This document shows positions 35,228 through 41,951 of a stretch of 41,951 nucleotides of DNA, piece after piece. Position numbers and translations under genes: made by a program. A model generated the notes under the pieces. It was not told the DNA's origin and did not search any database. It saw nothing but the letters and a program-made list of their open reading frames with translations. This DNA comes from CAYVTV01 sp964526475 (GTDB lineage Bacteria; Bacteroidota; Bacteroidia; Bacteroidales; GCA-2748055), in the NCBI GenBank assembly GCA_964526475.1, contig CAZGKF010000030.1:1-41951 (forward strand), written 5' to 3'. Numbering within the stretch: the stretch's first letter is position 1; every line of letters starts with the position of its first letter.

Positions 35228-35809
35228 TTATCTGAAAAAAAGCCAGTAAAAAAGTACGGAAAGTAATCCTTCTTCCGTCATGGCCTTTCTCAGAAAGGTA
35301 CGGGCGCGGTTCAGATGATTTTCAACTGTTTTCTTTGAAAGCTTAAGTTGTTTTGCTATTTCAGAACTTGAGAGTTCTTTATCCTTGCGTAACAAAAAGA
35401 CCTTTTTCTGTTGAGGTGGCAATTTATCAATCAGGTGCATTGCCCTGTTGAGAAGATCGTAATATTCAATTTCTGATATTTCATCTGTATTCCCCGACTG
35501 AAAAGCAGACAAATTTTCAGTAAACTTTTTATCCAGAGCCATTTTCCTGAACCTTTTCCTGATGGCATTGAAGGTAACGGTAAAAAGCCAGGCATTCAGG
35601 TTGCTGTTTTTATCCAGTTTTTTGCAATTTTCCCACAGCTTTAAAAAGACTTCCTGTACAACACTCTCTGCCTCATCCCTGTCTTTCAGGTACCGGAAGG
35701 AAAATGAATATATTTTTTTATTGAAGATTCTGAACACTTCTTCATACGACAATATATCCCCTTTTATGAGGTTCTTCAGTATTTCCTTTTCATTTCCTAA
35801 ATTCTTCAT
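35228..35809 (-). CDS. FecI-like ECF sigma-70 factor, module 3
   Basis: This sigma factor of about 193 residues has region 2 (FRIFNKKIYSFSFRYLKDRD, then EAESVVQEVFLKLWENCKKL) and region 4 (LPPQQKKVFLLRKDKELSSS, then EIAKQLKLSKKTVENHLNRA). I use the ATG at 35809; an in-frame TTG at 35827 would add six residues. It is the predicted activator of module 3. Unlike modules 1 and 2 its upstream neighbour is a broken ATPase on the same strand, and the intact ATPase-3 begins about 700 bp away. Confidence 0.92.
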   Translation of the reverse strand: MKNLGNEKEILKNLIKGDILSYEEVFRIFNKKIYSFSFRYLKDRDEAESVVQEVFLKLWENCKKLDKNSNLNAWLFTVTFNAIRKRFRKMALDKKFTENLSAFQSGNTDEISEIEYYDLLNRAMHLIDKLPPQQKKVFLLRKDKELSSSEIAKQLKLSKKTVENHLNRARTFLRKAMTEEGLLSVLFYWLFFR

Positions 35810-35896
35810 TATCCGGGGATATTTCAATATTCAATATTACATTTTATCTGGTAAATAAAAAAAATAAAGGTCTGATCAGATGGGAGATTAAATTAA

Positions 35897-36206
35897 CTAA
35901 TACAAAAATCCAAACAACCACAACGGTATCCTGTTAAAAATGCCGTTTTCAATATCATCCATAACCACAAAGGCATTCTGGGTATCTTTAAATTGCTTAG
36001 CCGTTTTATTTTTTCCGCCAATTTCGTATGTATATTTATCATCCACCAGAAAATCTCCATTCTTAGGCAATCTAAGCTGATGCGCTACATTTAGCTGGGA
36101 ATTGAAAAAGGTTTCCCGGATTGTTCCTGCTTCCTCACCCGTCATATTCAAACTGTAAAATAAATTTGTATTTCCCAGATAAATTTTATCCTGCTTATGC
36201 AGGATC
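35897..36206 (-). pseudogene. C-terminal remnant of a DUF4143 ATPase (copy 2)
   Basis: The minus strand reads HKQDKIYLGNTNLFYSLNMT, then GTIRETFFNSQLNVAHQLRL, PKNGDFLVDDKYTYEIGGKN and a normal C-terminal end (NRIPLWLFGFLY). It is the sister of the remnant at 27663-27962 but retains the natural 3' end. The 5' side stops dead at about 36206, where direct repeat A begins. An ATG-initiated 84-residue piece remains open. All ATP-binding motifs are lost. Confidence 0.78.
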
Positions 36207-36208
36207 GA

Positions 36209-36531
36209 ATTTATTTTTGTGTTTCATTACATATTTTTGCTTTATTTTTTGGATTTATGTTCATCTTTATCATTTTAATAGTTCTTTATATTTTTTTTAC
36301 ATGCTGATAATGTGCGTTTTGTTAATTTTTTTTCCGACATAGTATTTTCTGTTGATAATCAACACTTTGTGCCTTTGCGTTTTTTTTTAATTTAACGAAC
36401 TACTAATGAAATAAATTGTATATTTACAACATTAAACGTATTTTTATCATGATAAAACTACATATATTTGTAGATATAATTGATTTTTTAATCATTTAGT
36501 TTTATGTATTCCCGAATGTTATCGCTTGATG
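36209..36531. repeat. Long direct repeat A, copy 2
   Basis: This is the counterpart of 18291-18613. It carries the presumed promoter region and first codons of ATPase-3. Because the other copy lacks the ATPase body, this locus represents the older arrangement. Confidence 0.85.
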
Positions 36532-37643
36532 ATGAGAACAATGACAGCATCTTTTTATGGGGGGCGCGTCAGGTAGGAAAAACTACTTTGCTTGAGCACC
36601 TTTTTCCCAATGCAAGATACTATGATTTGTTGCAGGCAAATGAATTTGAAAGGTTTTTAAGGCAGCCATCTATACTCAGCCAGGAACTTGCTTATATGAA
36701 TGAAGGCGACCTGGTAATTATTGATGAGATTCAGAAATTGCCTCACCTGCTCGATGAAGTTCACTCTTTAATTCAAAAAAAAAGAATAAGGTTTATCCTT
36801 AGTGGTTCAAGTCCCCGGAAGATAAAGAGAAGAGGGGCAAATTTGTTAGGGGGCAGGGCGTTGAAAAAAATATTATTTCCACTGGTAAGTGCAGAAATTC
36901 CCGACTTCGAATTAATTAAAGCTGTGAACAATGGGATGATCCCCCGGCATTATATGGTCAACAATCCCTGGGAACGGTTTCGTGCATATATAGGAGTATA
37001 TCTGAATGAAGAAATCAGAGAAGAAGCCTTGTCGAGAAACCTGAAATCATTTTCACGGTTTCTGGAGGTTGCCGCAATCAGCAATGGCGAAATGATTGTT
37101 TATAAAAATATAGCACAGGATTGCGGAATTGACTACCGGACGGTCAAAGATTATTTCGAGATTCTGAACGATACTTTGACAGGCTATTTAATTCAGGGAT
37201 TTACTTCCACAGTAAAGCGCCGTGCCATACAATCACCAAAGTTTTACTTTTTCGATGTGGGTATTGTAAATTATTTGTTGAATAAAAAAAACCTGCTACC
37301 CGGATCGGAAGCGTTTGGCCGTTCATTTGAGCATTTTATCATACAGGAGTTGATTGCCTGGCTGAGTTATTCGCAGTCGAATGAAAAACTTACATACTGG
37401 AGGACAAGTTCGGGATATGAGGTAGACGCGATTATTGGTGATGGCAGAATCGCCATCGAAATAAAAGCCAGTGGAGAAGTGAAATCCCGTCATTTGAAGG
37501 GATTGAAGGCATTTCTTGAGGATTTCCCTGAAGCTAAAGCCATTGTTGTATCCCTCGACAAGTACCCGGGAATCCTTAATGGTGTTGAAATAATTCCTGC
37601 GCAACAATTCCTGAAGTCGCTGTGGAATTCTGAAATTATTTAG
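36504..37643 (+). CDS. AAA_14/DUF4143 ATPase (ATPase-3)
   Basis: This 379-residue protein is a complete, shorter member. Walker A GARQVGKT is at 20-27, Walker B LVIIDEIQ with D74-E75, RFILSGSSPRKIKRRGANLL as sensor segment, and FPLVSAEIPDF. A middle (NIAQDCGIDYRTVKDYFEIL) resembling a winged helix precedes DUF4143 with SSGYEVDAI...IAIEIKASG, which keeps D...ExK. Its stop codon TAG is followed at once, in the same frame, by the remnant of another ATPase. The leader is direct repeat A. It is the third branch of the family represented here. Confidence 0.92.
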   Translation: MYSRMLSLDDENNDSIFLWGARQVGKTTLLEHLFPNARYYDLLQANEFERFLRQPSILSQELAYMNEGDLVIIDEIQKLPHLLDEVHSLIQKKRIRFILSGSSPRKIKRRGANLLGGRALKKILFPLVSAEIPDFELIKAVNNGMIPRHYMVNNPWERFRAYIGVYLNEEIREEALSRNLKSFSRFLEVAAISNGEMIVYKNIAQDCGIDYRTVKDYFEILNDTLTGYLIQGFTSTVKRRAIQSPKFYFFDVGIVNYLLNKKNLLPGSEAFGRSFEHFIIQELIAWLSYSQSNEKLTYWRTSSGYEVDAIIGDGRIAIEIKASGEVKSRHLKGLKAFLEDFPEAKAIVVSLDKYPGILNGVEIIPAQQFLKSLWNSEII

Positions 37644-38068
37644 TTGCTTTATAATCCCAAGGTTGAAAATTTAATTACTGCCAATGAAGGAATGCTTGCT
37701 GAACAATTCATTGGTCAGGAATTAATTGCCGGTATTCAGCCACATATAAGTCCACAACTATTTTACTGGTCAAGGGAAGAAAAAAATTCAAATGCTGAAA
37801 TTGATTATATTTTTCAGCATAAGAACAACATCTACCCCATTGAAGTTAAATCGGGAAAAACCGGAACATTAAAATCTTTGCAACTTTATCTATACGAAAA
37901 GAAACTTGATACTGGTATCCGCTTCAATATGGATATTCCTTCCATTGGAATTTTTAAAACGGGTATTAATGTGCCGGGAAAAAATCACAATTAACATGGA
38001 AATTGCTGTCATTGCCTCTTTATATGGTTTCTGAGACAGGAAGAATTGTGGATCCGGAAGAATTGTAA
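37644..38068 (+). pseudogene. DUF4143 domain remnant directly after ATPase-3
   Basis: In frame after the ATPase-3 TAG the sequence reads LYNPKVENLITANEGMLAEQ, then FIGQELIAGIQPHISPQLFY, SNAEIDYIFQHKNNIYPIEV and KSGKTGTLKSLQLYLYEKKL. It ends at a TAA (37992-37994). A frame change just before that stop restores the natural family tail, LLSLPLYMVSETGRIVDPEE with a stop at 38066. Only the C-terminal third of the gene is present; D...ExK is intact, but no ATPase domain and no normal start exist. It matches the fused fragment at 18611-18802. Confidence 0.8.
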
Positions 38069-38141
38069 TAATGGATTTTCTGTGACTTTATCCTATGAGT
38101 AGAAGAAAGCAAGGAATTATTTTGTATTTTAATACACTTTA

Positions 38142-39467
38142 TCATTCCCTGAAATGGTTTATTAAATTTGAAAGAGCATACAGCGGAATAACAAGAATCC
38201 GGTCATAAGCTGAAAAATTCTCCAAGGACAGTCTTATACCCCAGGGAGCCTTTTTTTCATCTAAAAACAGTTTTAAACTTTGCATTTTGCCTGTGCTTCC
38301 CGATTTAATTTCAACAGGAATTACTTTCCCATCCTGTTCAATTACATAATCCACTTCCGCGCTACTTCCCCTTTTCTCCCGATGCCAGTAATACAATTGT
38401 TTTTTCTCATGCACATTTGCATATTTCATCATTTCCAACCCTGCGAAAGCTTCTGCAATATTCCCTTTATTCAGCATATCCACATTATTTGCAATCAACA
38501 ACTCAGAAAGTCTTAATCCTGAAAGTTGTTGAAAAATGCCAATGTCATGCAGAAGCGTCTTGAATTTCTTATAATTAACTCCGGCTCCTAAAGGGACTCC
38601 CTCTCCTGAAGTATGGTACACTTTATAAACAAGCCCTGCCATCTCAAGAAGGTCGATTGCTTCCTTTGCCTGTGCCGGGTTTGATAGCTGGCCGGCTTTG
38701 GAGTTAATATATTTACCGCCCGACTGTTTTACAACAGACTCCATTCCTTCGCGCAAACGCAACACAGGAATCCTGTTTTTATATTTCGCAAAATCATCGT
38801 TGTACGATATTGTTATATCCGATAATACACTTTGAACCGAATTTATATCGGTAATTTTATTGATAAAGGTTTTTACTGCCTCCGGCATTCCTCCAATTAT
38901 CAGAAAATATTTAAGATAATCCTTTAGTTTTTCATGAAATGTCGGGTTTAAAGGGTTTATATCTGAAGCATCCTTCTTTAAATCTATCAGGGCATCTTCA
39001 TTGCTGGCTAAAAGAAATTCGTCAAACGACATAGGATACATATACACAGAACGTATACGGCCAACACCCCACGATGTTAAGTCCTCCAAAGCAAATTCGA
39101 GCAAAGAACCAGCTGCAATCAAATGCAATCCTGGTTTCGACTCATAGAAAAAACGGAGTGATTGTATTGCTTTTGGGCAACTTTGAATTTCATCAAAAAA
39201 CAGCAGGGTTTTGCCATCAACTACCGTAATACCAAAATAAGCCGAAAGGTTTGTACATATTCTGACTGGATCAAGATTCTGATCGAAAAAATGTTTAACA
39301 TCTGTATTTTTCTCAAAGTTAACTTCTAAAAAATGGGGGAAATCCTTTGCCAGTTCCCTCACAATATATGTTTTCCCAACTTGCCTGGCTCCCCTCAAAA
39401 GAAGCACTTTTCTATTATTTGCTGATTTCCAATCTTTTAAAGTATTTAAAATTGCCCTTCTCATCAT
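38142..39467 (-). CDS. AAA_14/DUF4143 ATPase (ATPase-4)
   Basis: This 441-residue protein has Walker A GARQVGKT at 26-33, Walker B LLFFDEIQ with D92-E93, HLIAAGSLLEFAL, VGRIRSVYMYPMSFDEFLLA, and a DUF4143 domain in which SSAEVDYVIEQDGKVIPVEI followed by KSG keeps D...ExK. It is closest to ATPase-1 in the motifs. It is the only intact ATPase here on the minus strand. Three phased 20-bp direct repeats lie directly before its start, the nearest only five bases from the ATG, so expression is probably under tight control by a DNA-binding protein. Confidence 0.92.
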   Translation of the reverse strand: MMRRAILNTLKDWKSANNRKVLLLRGARQVGKTYIVRELAKDFPHFLEVNFEKNTDVKHFFDQNLDPVRICTNLSAYFGITVVDGKTLLFFDEIQSCPKAIQSLRFFYESKPGLHLIAAGSLLEFALEDLTSWGVGRIRSVYMYPMSFDEFLLASNEDALIDLKKDASDINPLNPTFHEKLKDYLKYFLIIGGMPEAVKTFINKITDINSVQSVLSDITISYNDDFAKYKNRIPVLRLREGMESVVKQSGGKYINSKAGQLSNPAQAKEAIDLLEMAGLVYKVYHTSGEGVPLGAGVNYKKFKTLLHDIGIFQQLSGLRLSELLIANNVDMLNKGNIAEAFAGLEMMKYANVHEKKQLYYWHREKRGSSAEVDYVIEQDGKVIPVEIKSGSTGKMQSLKLFLDEKKAPWGIRLSLENFSAYDRILVIPLYALSNLINHFRE

Positions 39468-39472
39468 AATGA

Positions 39473-39558
39473 AATAATATTATCAGGGCGAAAATACATA
39501 ATATTCATTAAAATATCAAGGCGAACGCTACTTGATTTCATTAAAATATCAGGGCGAA
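39473..39558. promoter_or_regulatory. Three 20-bp direct repeats with exact 33-bp period upstream of ATPase-4
   Basis: Copies end at 39492, 39525 and 39558. The consensus is CATTAAAATATCAGGGCGAA; copies 2 and 3 differ by one base, and copy 1 is the most divergent at its left half. Thirteen unrelated bases separate them. The 33-bp step is close to three helical turns, so a protein would meet all copies on one face of the DNA. The nearest copy is five bases from the ATPase-4 ATG. Confidence 0.7.
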
Positions 39559-39612
39559 TAATTCGAAAAATATTCGGGAAACCGACTTATATAGGCTTTA
39601 AGAAAAATCTTA

Positions 39613-39736
39613 TGAAAAAAATCAAACCTTATAAGATACTTATTTTACCTCAAAATTAATCCCACCCAGGATTCTGCTCCAGGTTTGGATTTAACACAAT
39701 TTCCGATTCCGGTATCGAATTCAGGTAGTCGCGACC
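39613..39736 (-). pseudogene. 3' end of a fourth susD gene
   Basis: The minus strand reads RDYLNSIPESEIVLNPNLEQ and NPGWD, then TAA (39656-39658), the same tail as susD-2 and susD-3. Downstream sequence (TTTTACCTC, GATACTTA, then TCAAACC) also matches theirs, but the terminator hairpin is missing: a clean deletion between two AACC copies. Upstream of RDYL the similarity stops abruptly and a palindromic repeat follows. The frame with an ATG across this stretch is a different, meaningless one. Confidence 0.8.
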
Positions 39737-39737
39737 A

Positions 39738-39866
39738 ACCACAAGGCCATAGACCTACATTGAAAACCAGGAAGGTGCGGAGCACCGAAACCTGCCTGCC
39801 GGCAGGCAGGTATATGTAGATAGAATGGTTGTCGTAAAGTAGAGAGGTGCAGCGCACCGGAATATT
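39738..39866. repeat. Palindromic REP-like intergenic repeat
   Basis: It contains a perfect 20-bp palindrome CCTGCCTGCCGGCAGGCAGG (39791-39810) flanked by GGTGCGGAGCACC and GGTGCAGCGCACC, each itself nearly palindromic. This style of GC-rich hairpin cluster is typical of dispersed bacterial repeats. It begins where the susD-4 remnant ends, so it may mark that breakpoint. Confidence 0.55.
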
Positions 39867-39942
39867 TTTTTAAATGAATGAAATTTAATTCATTAGCGGG
39901 TTTTGCAACGATGATAACAGGAGATGTGTATAAAGTTTTGCA

Positions 39943-40580
39943 CTAGGAGTGGGCGAAATTCCTGGTCTTTTTCCCTTTAACACCCGGTTTAAAAGCAAAA
40001 ACAGATCCGCTAAGAGGGTATTGCATTAATTCGGTTTGAGAAAGGCCGGTTTTTGCCGATGTTATAAACAAGGTATCCAAGTCATCGCCCCCAAAGCAAC
40101 AGCTTGTTGTGTGCAATGCGGGAACTTTGACTTTTTGCAATAAGCTGCCATTTTCAGGATTCCACCTGGAAATATTTGCTCCGCCCCAATGAGCTATCCA
40201 TATCATTCCTTCTAACTCCCTGCAATTCAAGCTTCCAATCCAAAACCGTCCTTGCGGATCACATTTACCATCATTAAAACGGTTATCAGGATTAGTTGCT
40301 TGGGATTATCAACGAACTGTAATACACCCGATATCCGGTCAAAAAGAGCCAATCCCCTTTGAAGCGCAGGCAGATATTGATTACTGTTTTCTACCGGAAC
40401 TGCAGCACCAAGCCGGCTGTCAAATTGAAATGCAGTTTTTGTACCCGAGGGAAGATGAAAAAGGTGCATTGTACAACTTTCAATATCAACCCATAACAAT
40501 TCCTTTCGGGAGAAATCCCTGTTTGAGTGCATTATTTGGGAATGAAAGAGCCGAATGCTGACTGAGAGTAGACCCCTCAC
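39943..40580 (-). pseudogene. SMP-30/gluconolactonase-like (SGL domain) pseudogene
   Basis: The first part reads RKELLWVDIESCTMHLFHLP and ALQRGLALFDRISGVLQFVD. At about 40298-40305 one base is missing; in the restored frame it continues NPDNRFNDGKCDPQGRFWIG, then SLN. It jumps to CRELEGMIWIAHWGGANISR, then PALHTTSCCFGGDDLDTLFI and PLSGSVFAFKPGVKGKK. Intact family members have roughly a hundred more residues between the two parts, including metal ligands and the catalytic aspartate, so this copy is dead. The family hydrolyses sugar lactones, fitting the sugar-acid theme of region 1. Confidence 0.8.
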
Positions 40581-40597
40581 CAGCCGTTACCAATGAC

Positions 40598-40657
40598 AGC
40601 GTTTTACTTTCATTTTGTAATCTATTAATTCAATGATTAGTCTTTTTAGACAGCCTC
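40598..40657. mobile_element. Right end of a MITE-like element
   Basis: Sixty bases ending in CTTTTTAGACAGCCTC match 7245-7306 with few differences. No left end is present upstream; the SMP-30 pseudogene lies there instead. It is probably a truncated copy. Confidence 0.6.
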
Positions 40658-40755
40658 TGGAACGAAACCTGAGTGTCATCCCGAACGCCAGTAAAATGCA
40701 CCGGCAATTAATGCCCATCATATGCTTTTAATAAAAGTGTTTGGGGAATGTTTCC

Positions 40756-40763
40756 TATCTTTG
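40756..40763 (+). promoter_or_regulatory. Bacteroidota -7 promoter box before the nitroreductase gene
   Basis: TATCTTTG matches TAnnTTTG exactly, 84 bp before the chosen ATG. A TTTG lies upstream, but at a shorter spacing than the usual -33/-7 distance. Confidence 0.4.
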
Positions 40764-40847
40764 GCAATGAATTCATTTAAAAATAATTTACGTTTCCTTC
40801 AACATTAGAAACTATTGTATTCCAATTTTGTTCAAAAAAAATTAATA

Positions 40848-41606
40848 ATGAAAAAACCAATTTTCACCCACCGTTCTATCCGAAAATATAAACCAGATCC
40901 AATACCGGAAAAAATAATGGATAATATGCTTCTTGCTGCATCACGTGCTTCCACTACCGGTAACATGCAGGTATATTCCATAATAGTTACAACAAAACCG
41001 GAATTAAAAGAAAATCTTTGGCAGGCTCATTTCCGGCAGGAGATGGTTAAACAGGCACCGGCAGTTATAACATTCTGCGCTGACTTTAACCGTTTTACCA
41101 AATGGTGCCGTCAGCGCTCAGCGGAACCGGGTTACGATAATTTCCTGTCATTTTTCACTGCGGCAATCGATGCGATCCTTGCATCACAGAATTTTGCGCT
41201 GGAAGCGGAAGCCAATGGACTTGGTATCTGCTATCTTGGTACAGTAACTTATAATGCAGACCAGATCTGCGATATCCTCCGGCTACCGGAAAGTGTTGTT
41301 CCTGTTGCATCCCTTGTTGTAGGATATCCCGATGAAAATCCGCCTCTGACAGACCGTTTGCCTTTGGAAGCTATAGTGCACAAGGAAATATATAATGAAT
41401 ACTCCAATGAAAAAATTGATCAGATATATTCCGAAAGGGAAAACTCCGAATTCACAAAAGAACTTCTTAAAATAAATAATAAGGATACACTGGCTCAGAT
41501 TTTCACAGATATACGCTATACCCGAAAGGATAATGAACATTTTGGAAGTAAATTCCTTCAGACCATTGAACGGCAGGGTTTTAATATTAAAAACAATACC
41601 TTGTAA
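40848..41606 (+). CDS. NfsA/FRP-type nitroreductase (FMN-dependent)
   Basis: This 252-residue flavoprotein begins FTHRSIRKYKPDPIPEKIMD, the FMN-phosphate-binding start of oxygen-insensitive NADPH nitroreductases. ASRASTTGNMQVYSIIV follows, then the helix EAEANGLGICYLGT and the tail VPVASLVVGYPDENPPLTDR with LPLEAIVH. Such enzymes reduce nitroaromatics, quinones or flavins. I chose the ATG at 40848; an in-frame TTG eleven codons earlier is less likely. It is isolated between two MITE ends and has no evident operon partner. The physiological substrate is unknown. Confidence 0.9.
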   Translation: MKKPIFTHRSIRKYKPDPIPEKIMDNMLLAASRASTTGNMQVYSIIVTTKPELKENLWQAHFRQEMVKQAPAVITFCADFNRFTKWCRQRSAEPGYDNFLSFFTAAIDAILASQNFALEAEANGLGICYLGTVTYNADQICDILRLPESVVPVASLVVGYPDENPPLTDRLPLEAIVHKEIYNEYSNEKIDQIYSERENSEFTKELLKINNKDTLAQIFTDIRYTRKDNEHFGSKFLQTIERQGFNIKNNTL

Positions 41607-41951
41607 ATTATATTTTTTTTCTGCAAAAAAATTAAGCAGCCAATTTGCACAATCTGTGGACGTCCTGCACATATAAGCTTTTAATTAAGATTTTTTCGTA
41701 GTTTACTGTATTTCTCTCTAGGTTCATCCGCGAAATCTGCGGGAAAAAGTAAATATCGTAACCGGAAACTTCCCGGACCCACCCCCCTTGAATGAGGCTT
41801 GAATGCTTGTAAGGTGATAAATGCTTTTAGATGATCAGATAAAAACGCATTTACCTTAAATAAGTGAAAGCCATTGATTGCATTGAAACAATGCAGCCCG
41901 GAGGCTGTCTAAAAAGCCTTATGACTTTAGAATTCACTTTCAATTTGTAAG
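41607..41951. other. 345-bp intergenic end of window with MITE pieces
   Basis: After the nitroreductase no gene is visible. GACCCACCCCCCTTGAATGA...GGCT at 41776-41799 equals the left border of the element near 7 kb (7048-7071). The true terminal repeat GAGGCTGTCTAAAAAG follows only at 41901. The 101 bp between have no match in the window. Confidence 0.5.
41901..41951. mobile_element. Left end of a MITE-like element, continuing past the window
   Basis: From GAGGCTGTCTAAAAAG onward, 51 bases match 7066-7116 with one difference visible. The rest of the element is outside the window. Confidence 0.65.

Noticed and set aside
37641..37643. Amber codon as selenocysteine/pyrrolysine-like or programmed readthrough
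   Set aside because: TAG is not a selenocysteine codon, ATPase-3 already ends with a complete DUF4143 domain, and the following fragment is a truncated, frameshifted remnant.
39473..39558. Possible small CRISPR array
   Set aside because: Only three repeats of 20 bp with 13-bp spacers, one copy is imperfect, no cas gene is nearby, and the first repeat abuts a start codon. An operator array fits better.
39645..39857. 70-codon ORF on the minus strand
   Set aside because: The frame is out of phase with the susD tail that the DNA clearly encodes, and it runs through the REP-like palindrome.
41283..41672. 129-codon minus-strand ORF overlapping the nitroreductase gene
   Set aside because: Hydrophobic-looking but entirely antisense to a well-supported flavoprotein gene, with no independent signals.
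1..41951. Integrase, phage or conjugative-element backbone
   Set aside because: No integrase, relaxase, Tra, capsid or tail gene was recognised; the accessory nature rests on ATPases, repeats and pseudogenes only.

Overview
The window reads as Bacteroidota chromosome, most likely Bacteroidales/Marinilabiliales-like. Three SusC/SusD pairs are each preceded by a FecI-type ECF sigma factor and a FecR anti-sigma factor. SusD lipoproteins carry a Cys lipobox, promoter-like boxes fit the Bacteroidota -7 consensus TAnnTTTG, and intergenic DNA is AT-rich. I saw no rRNA, tRNA or CRISPR array. The genus cannot be fixed from sequence alone.

Region 1 (1-8.5 kb) is a catabolic cluster for a sugar or sugar-acid-like compound. 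It holds an Ldh_2-family malate/lactate dehydrogenase, a sugar/H+ symporter, a UROD-like (COG0407) protein, a GlcG/HbpS-type protein, a small cupin, an anion:cation-symporter-type MFS protein and a secreted GH29-like glycosidase. A lyxose-isomerase-like cupin between the GlcG and cupin genes is degraded, and a DUF4143-ATPase scrap lies between the first two genes. A nested inverted-repeat (MITE-like) element precedes the glycosidase, and a transposase scrap follows.

Region 2 (9.2-39.7 kb) holds three tandem minus-strand modules, each read sigma -> FecR -> SusC (with STN domain) -> SusD, plus the last ~27 codons of a fourth SusD. None contains a glycosidase, lyase or sulfatase. This is the trans-envelope signalling layout: the SusC receptor would signal through FecR to release its sigma factor. 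Between the modules lie AAA_14/DUF4143 ATPase genes: four intact and four broken ones here, plus the scrap in region 1, so nine loci in 42 kb. The inter-module stretches share repeated blocks, clean deletion scars and duplicated susD tails, so they look like places where the array grew or shrank by recombination.

Region 3 (39.7-42 kb) has a palindromic repeat, an SMP-30/gluconolactonase pseudogene, an intact nitroreductase, and two ends of the same MITE-like family seen near 7 kb.

The observations I rate highest are: (a) interleaving of DUF4143 ATPases with tandem FecI/FecR/SusCD modules; (b) a hairpin plus T-tract on the plus strand in every fecR-susC gap, with a promoter-like box at each susC start codon, predicting three ~75-85-nt antisense RNAs like the DonS type known from Bacteroides; (c) three 20-bp direct repeats at an exact 33-bp period directly upstream of an ATPase; (d) mosaic susC genes containing a 170-bp block that reads identical in two copies. 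All are read by eye; no search or alignment program was run.
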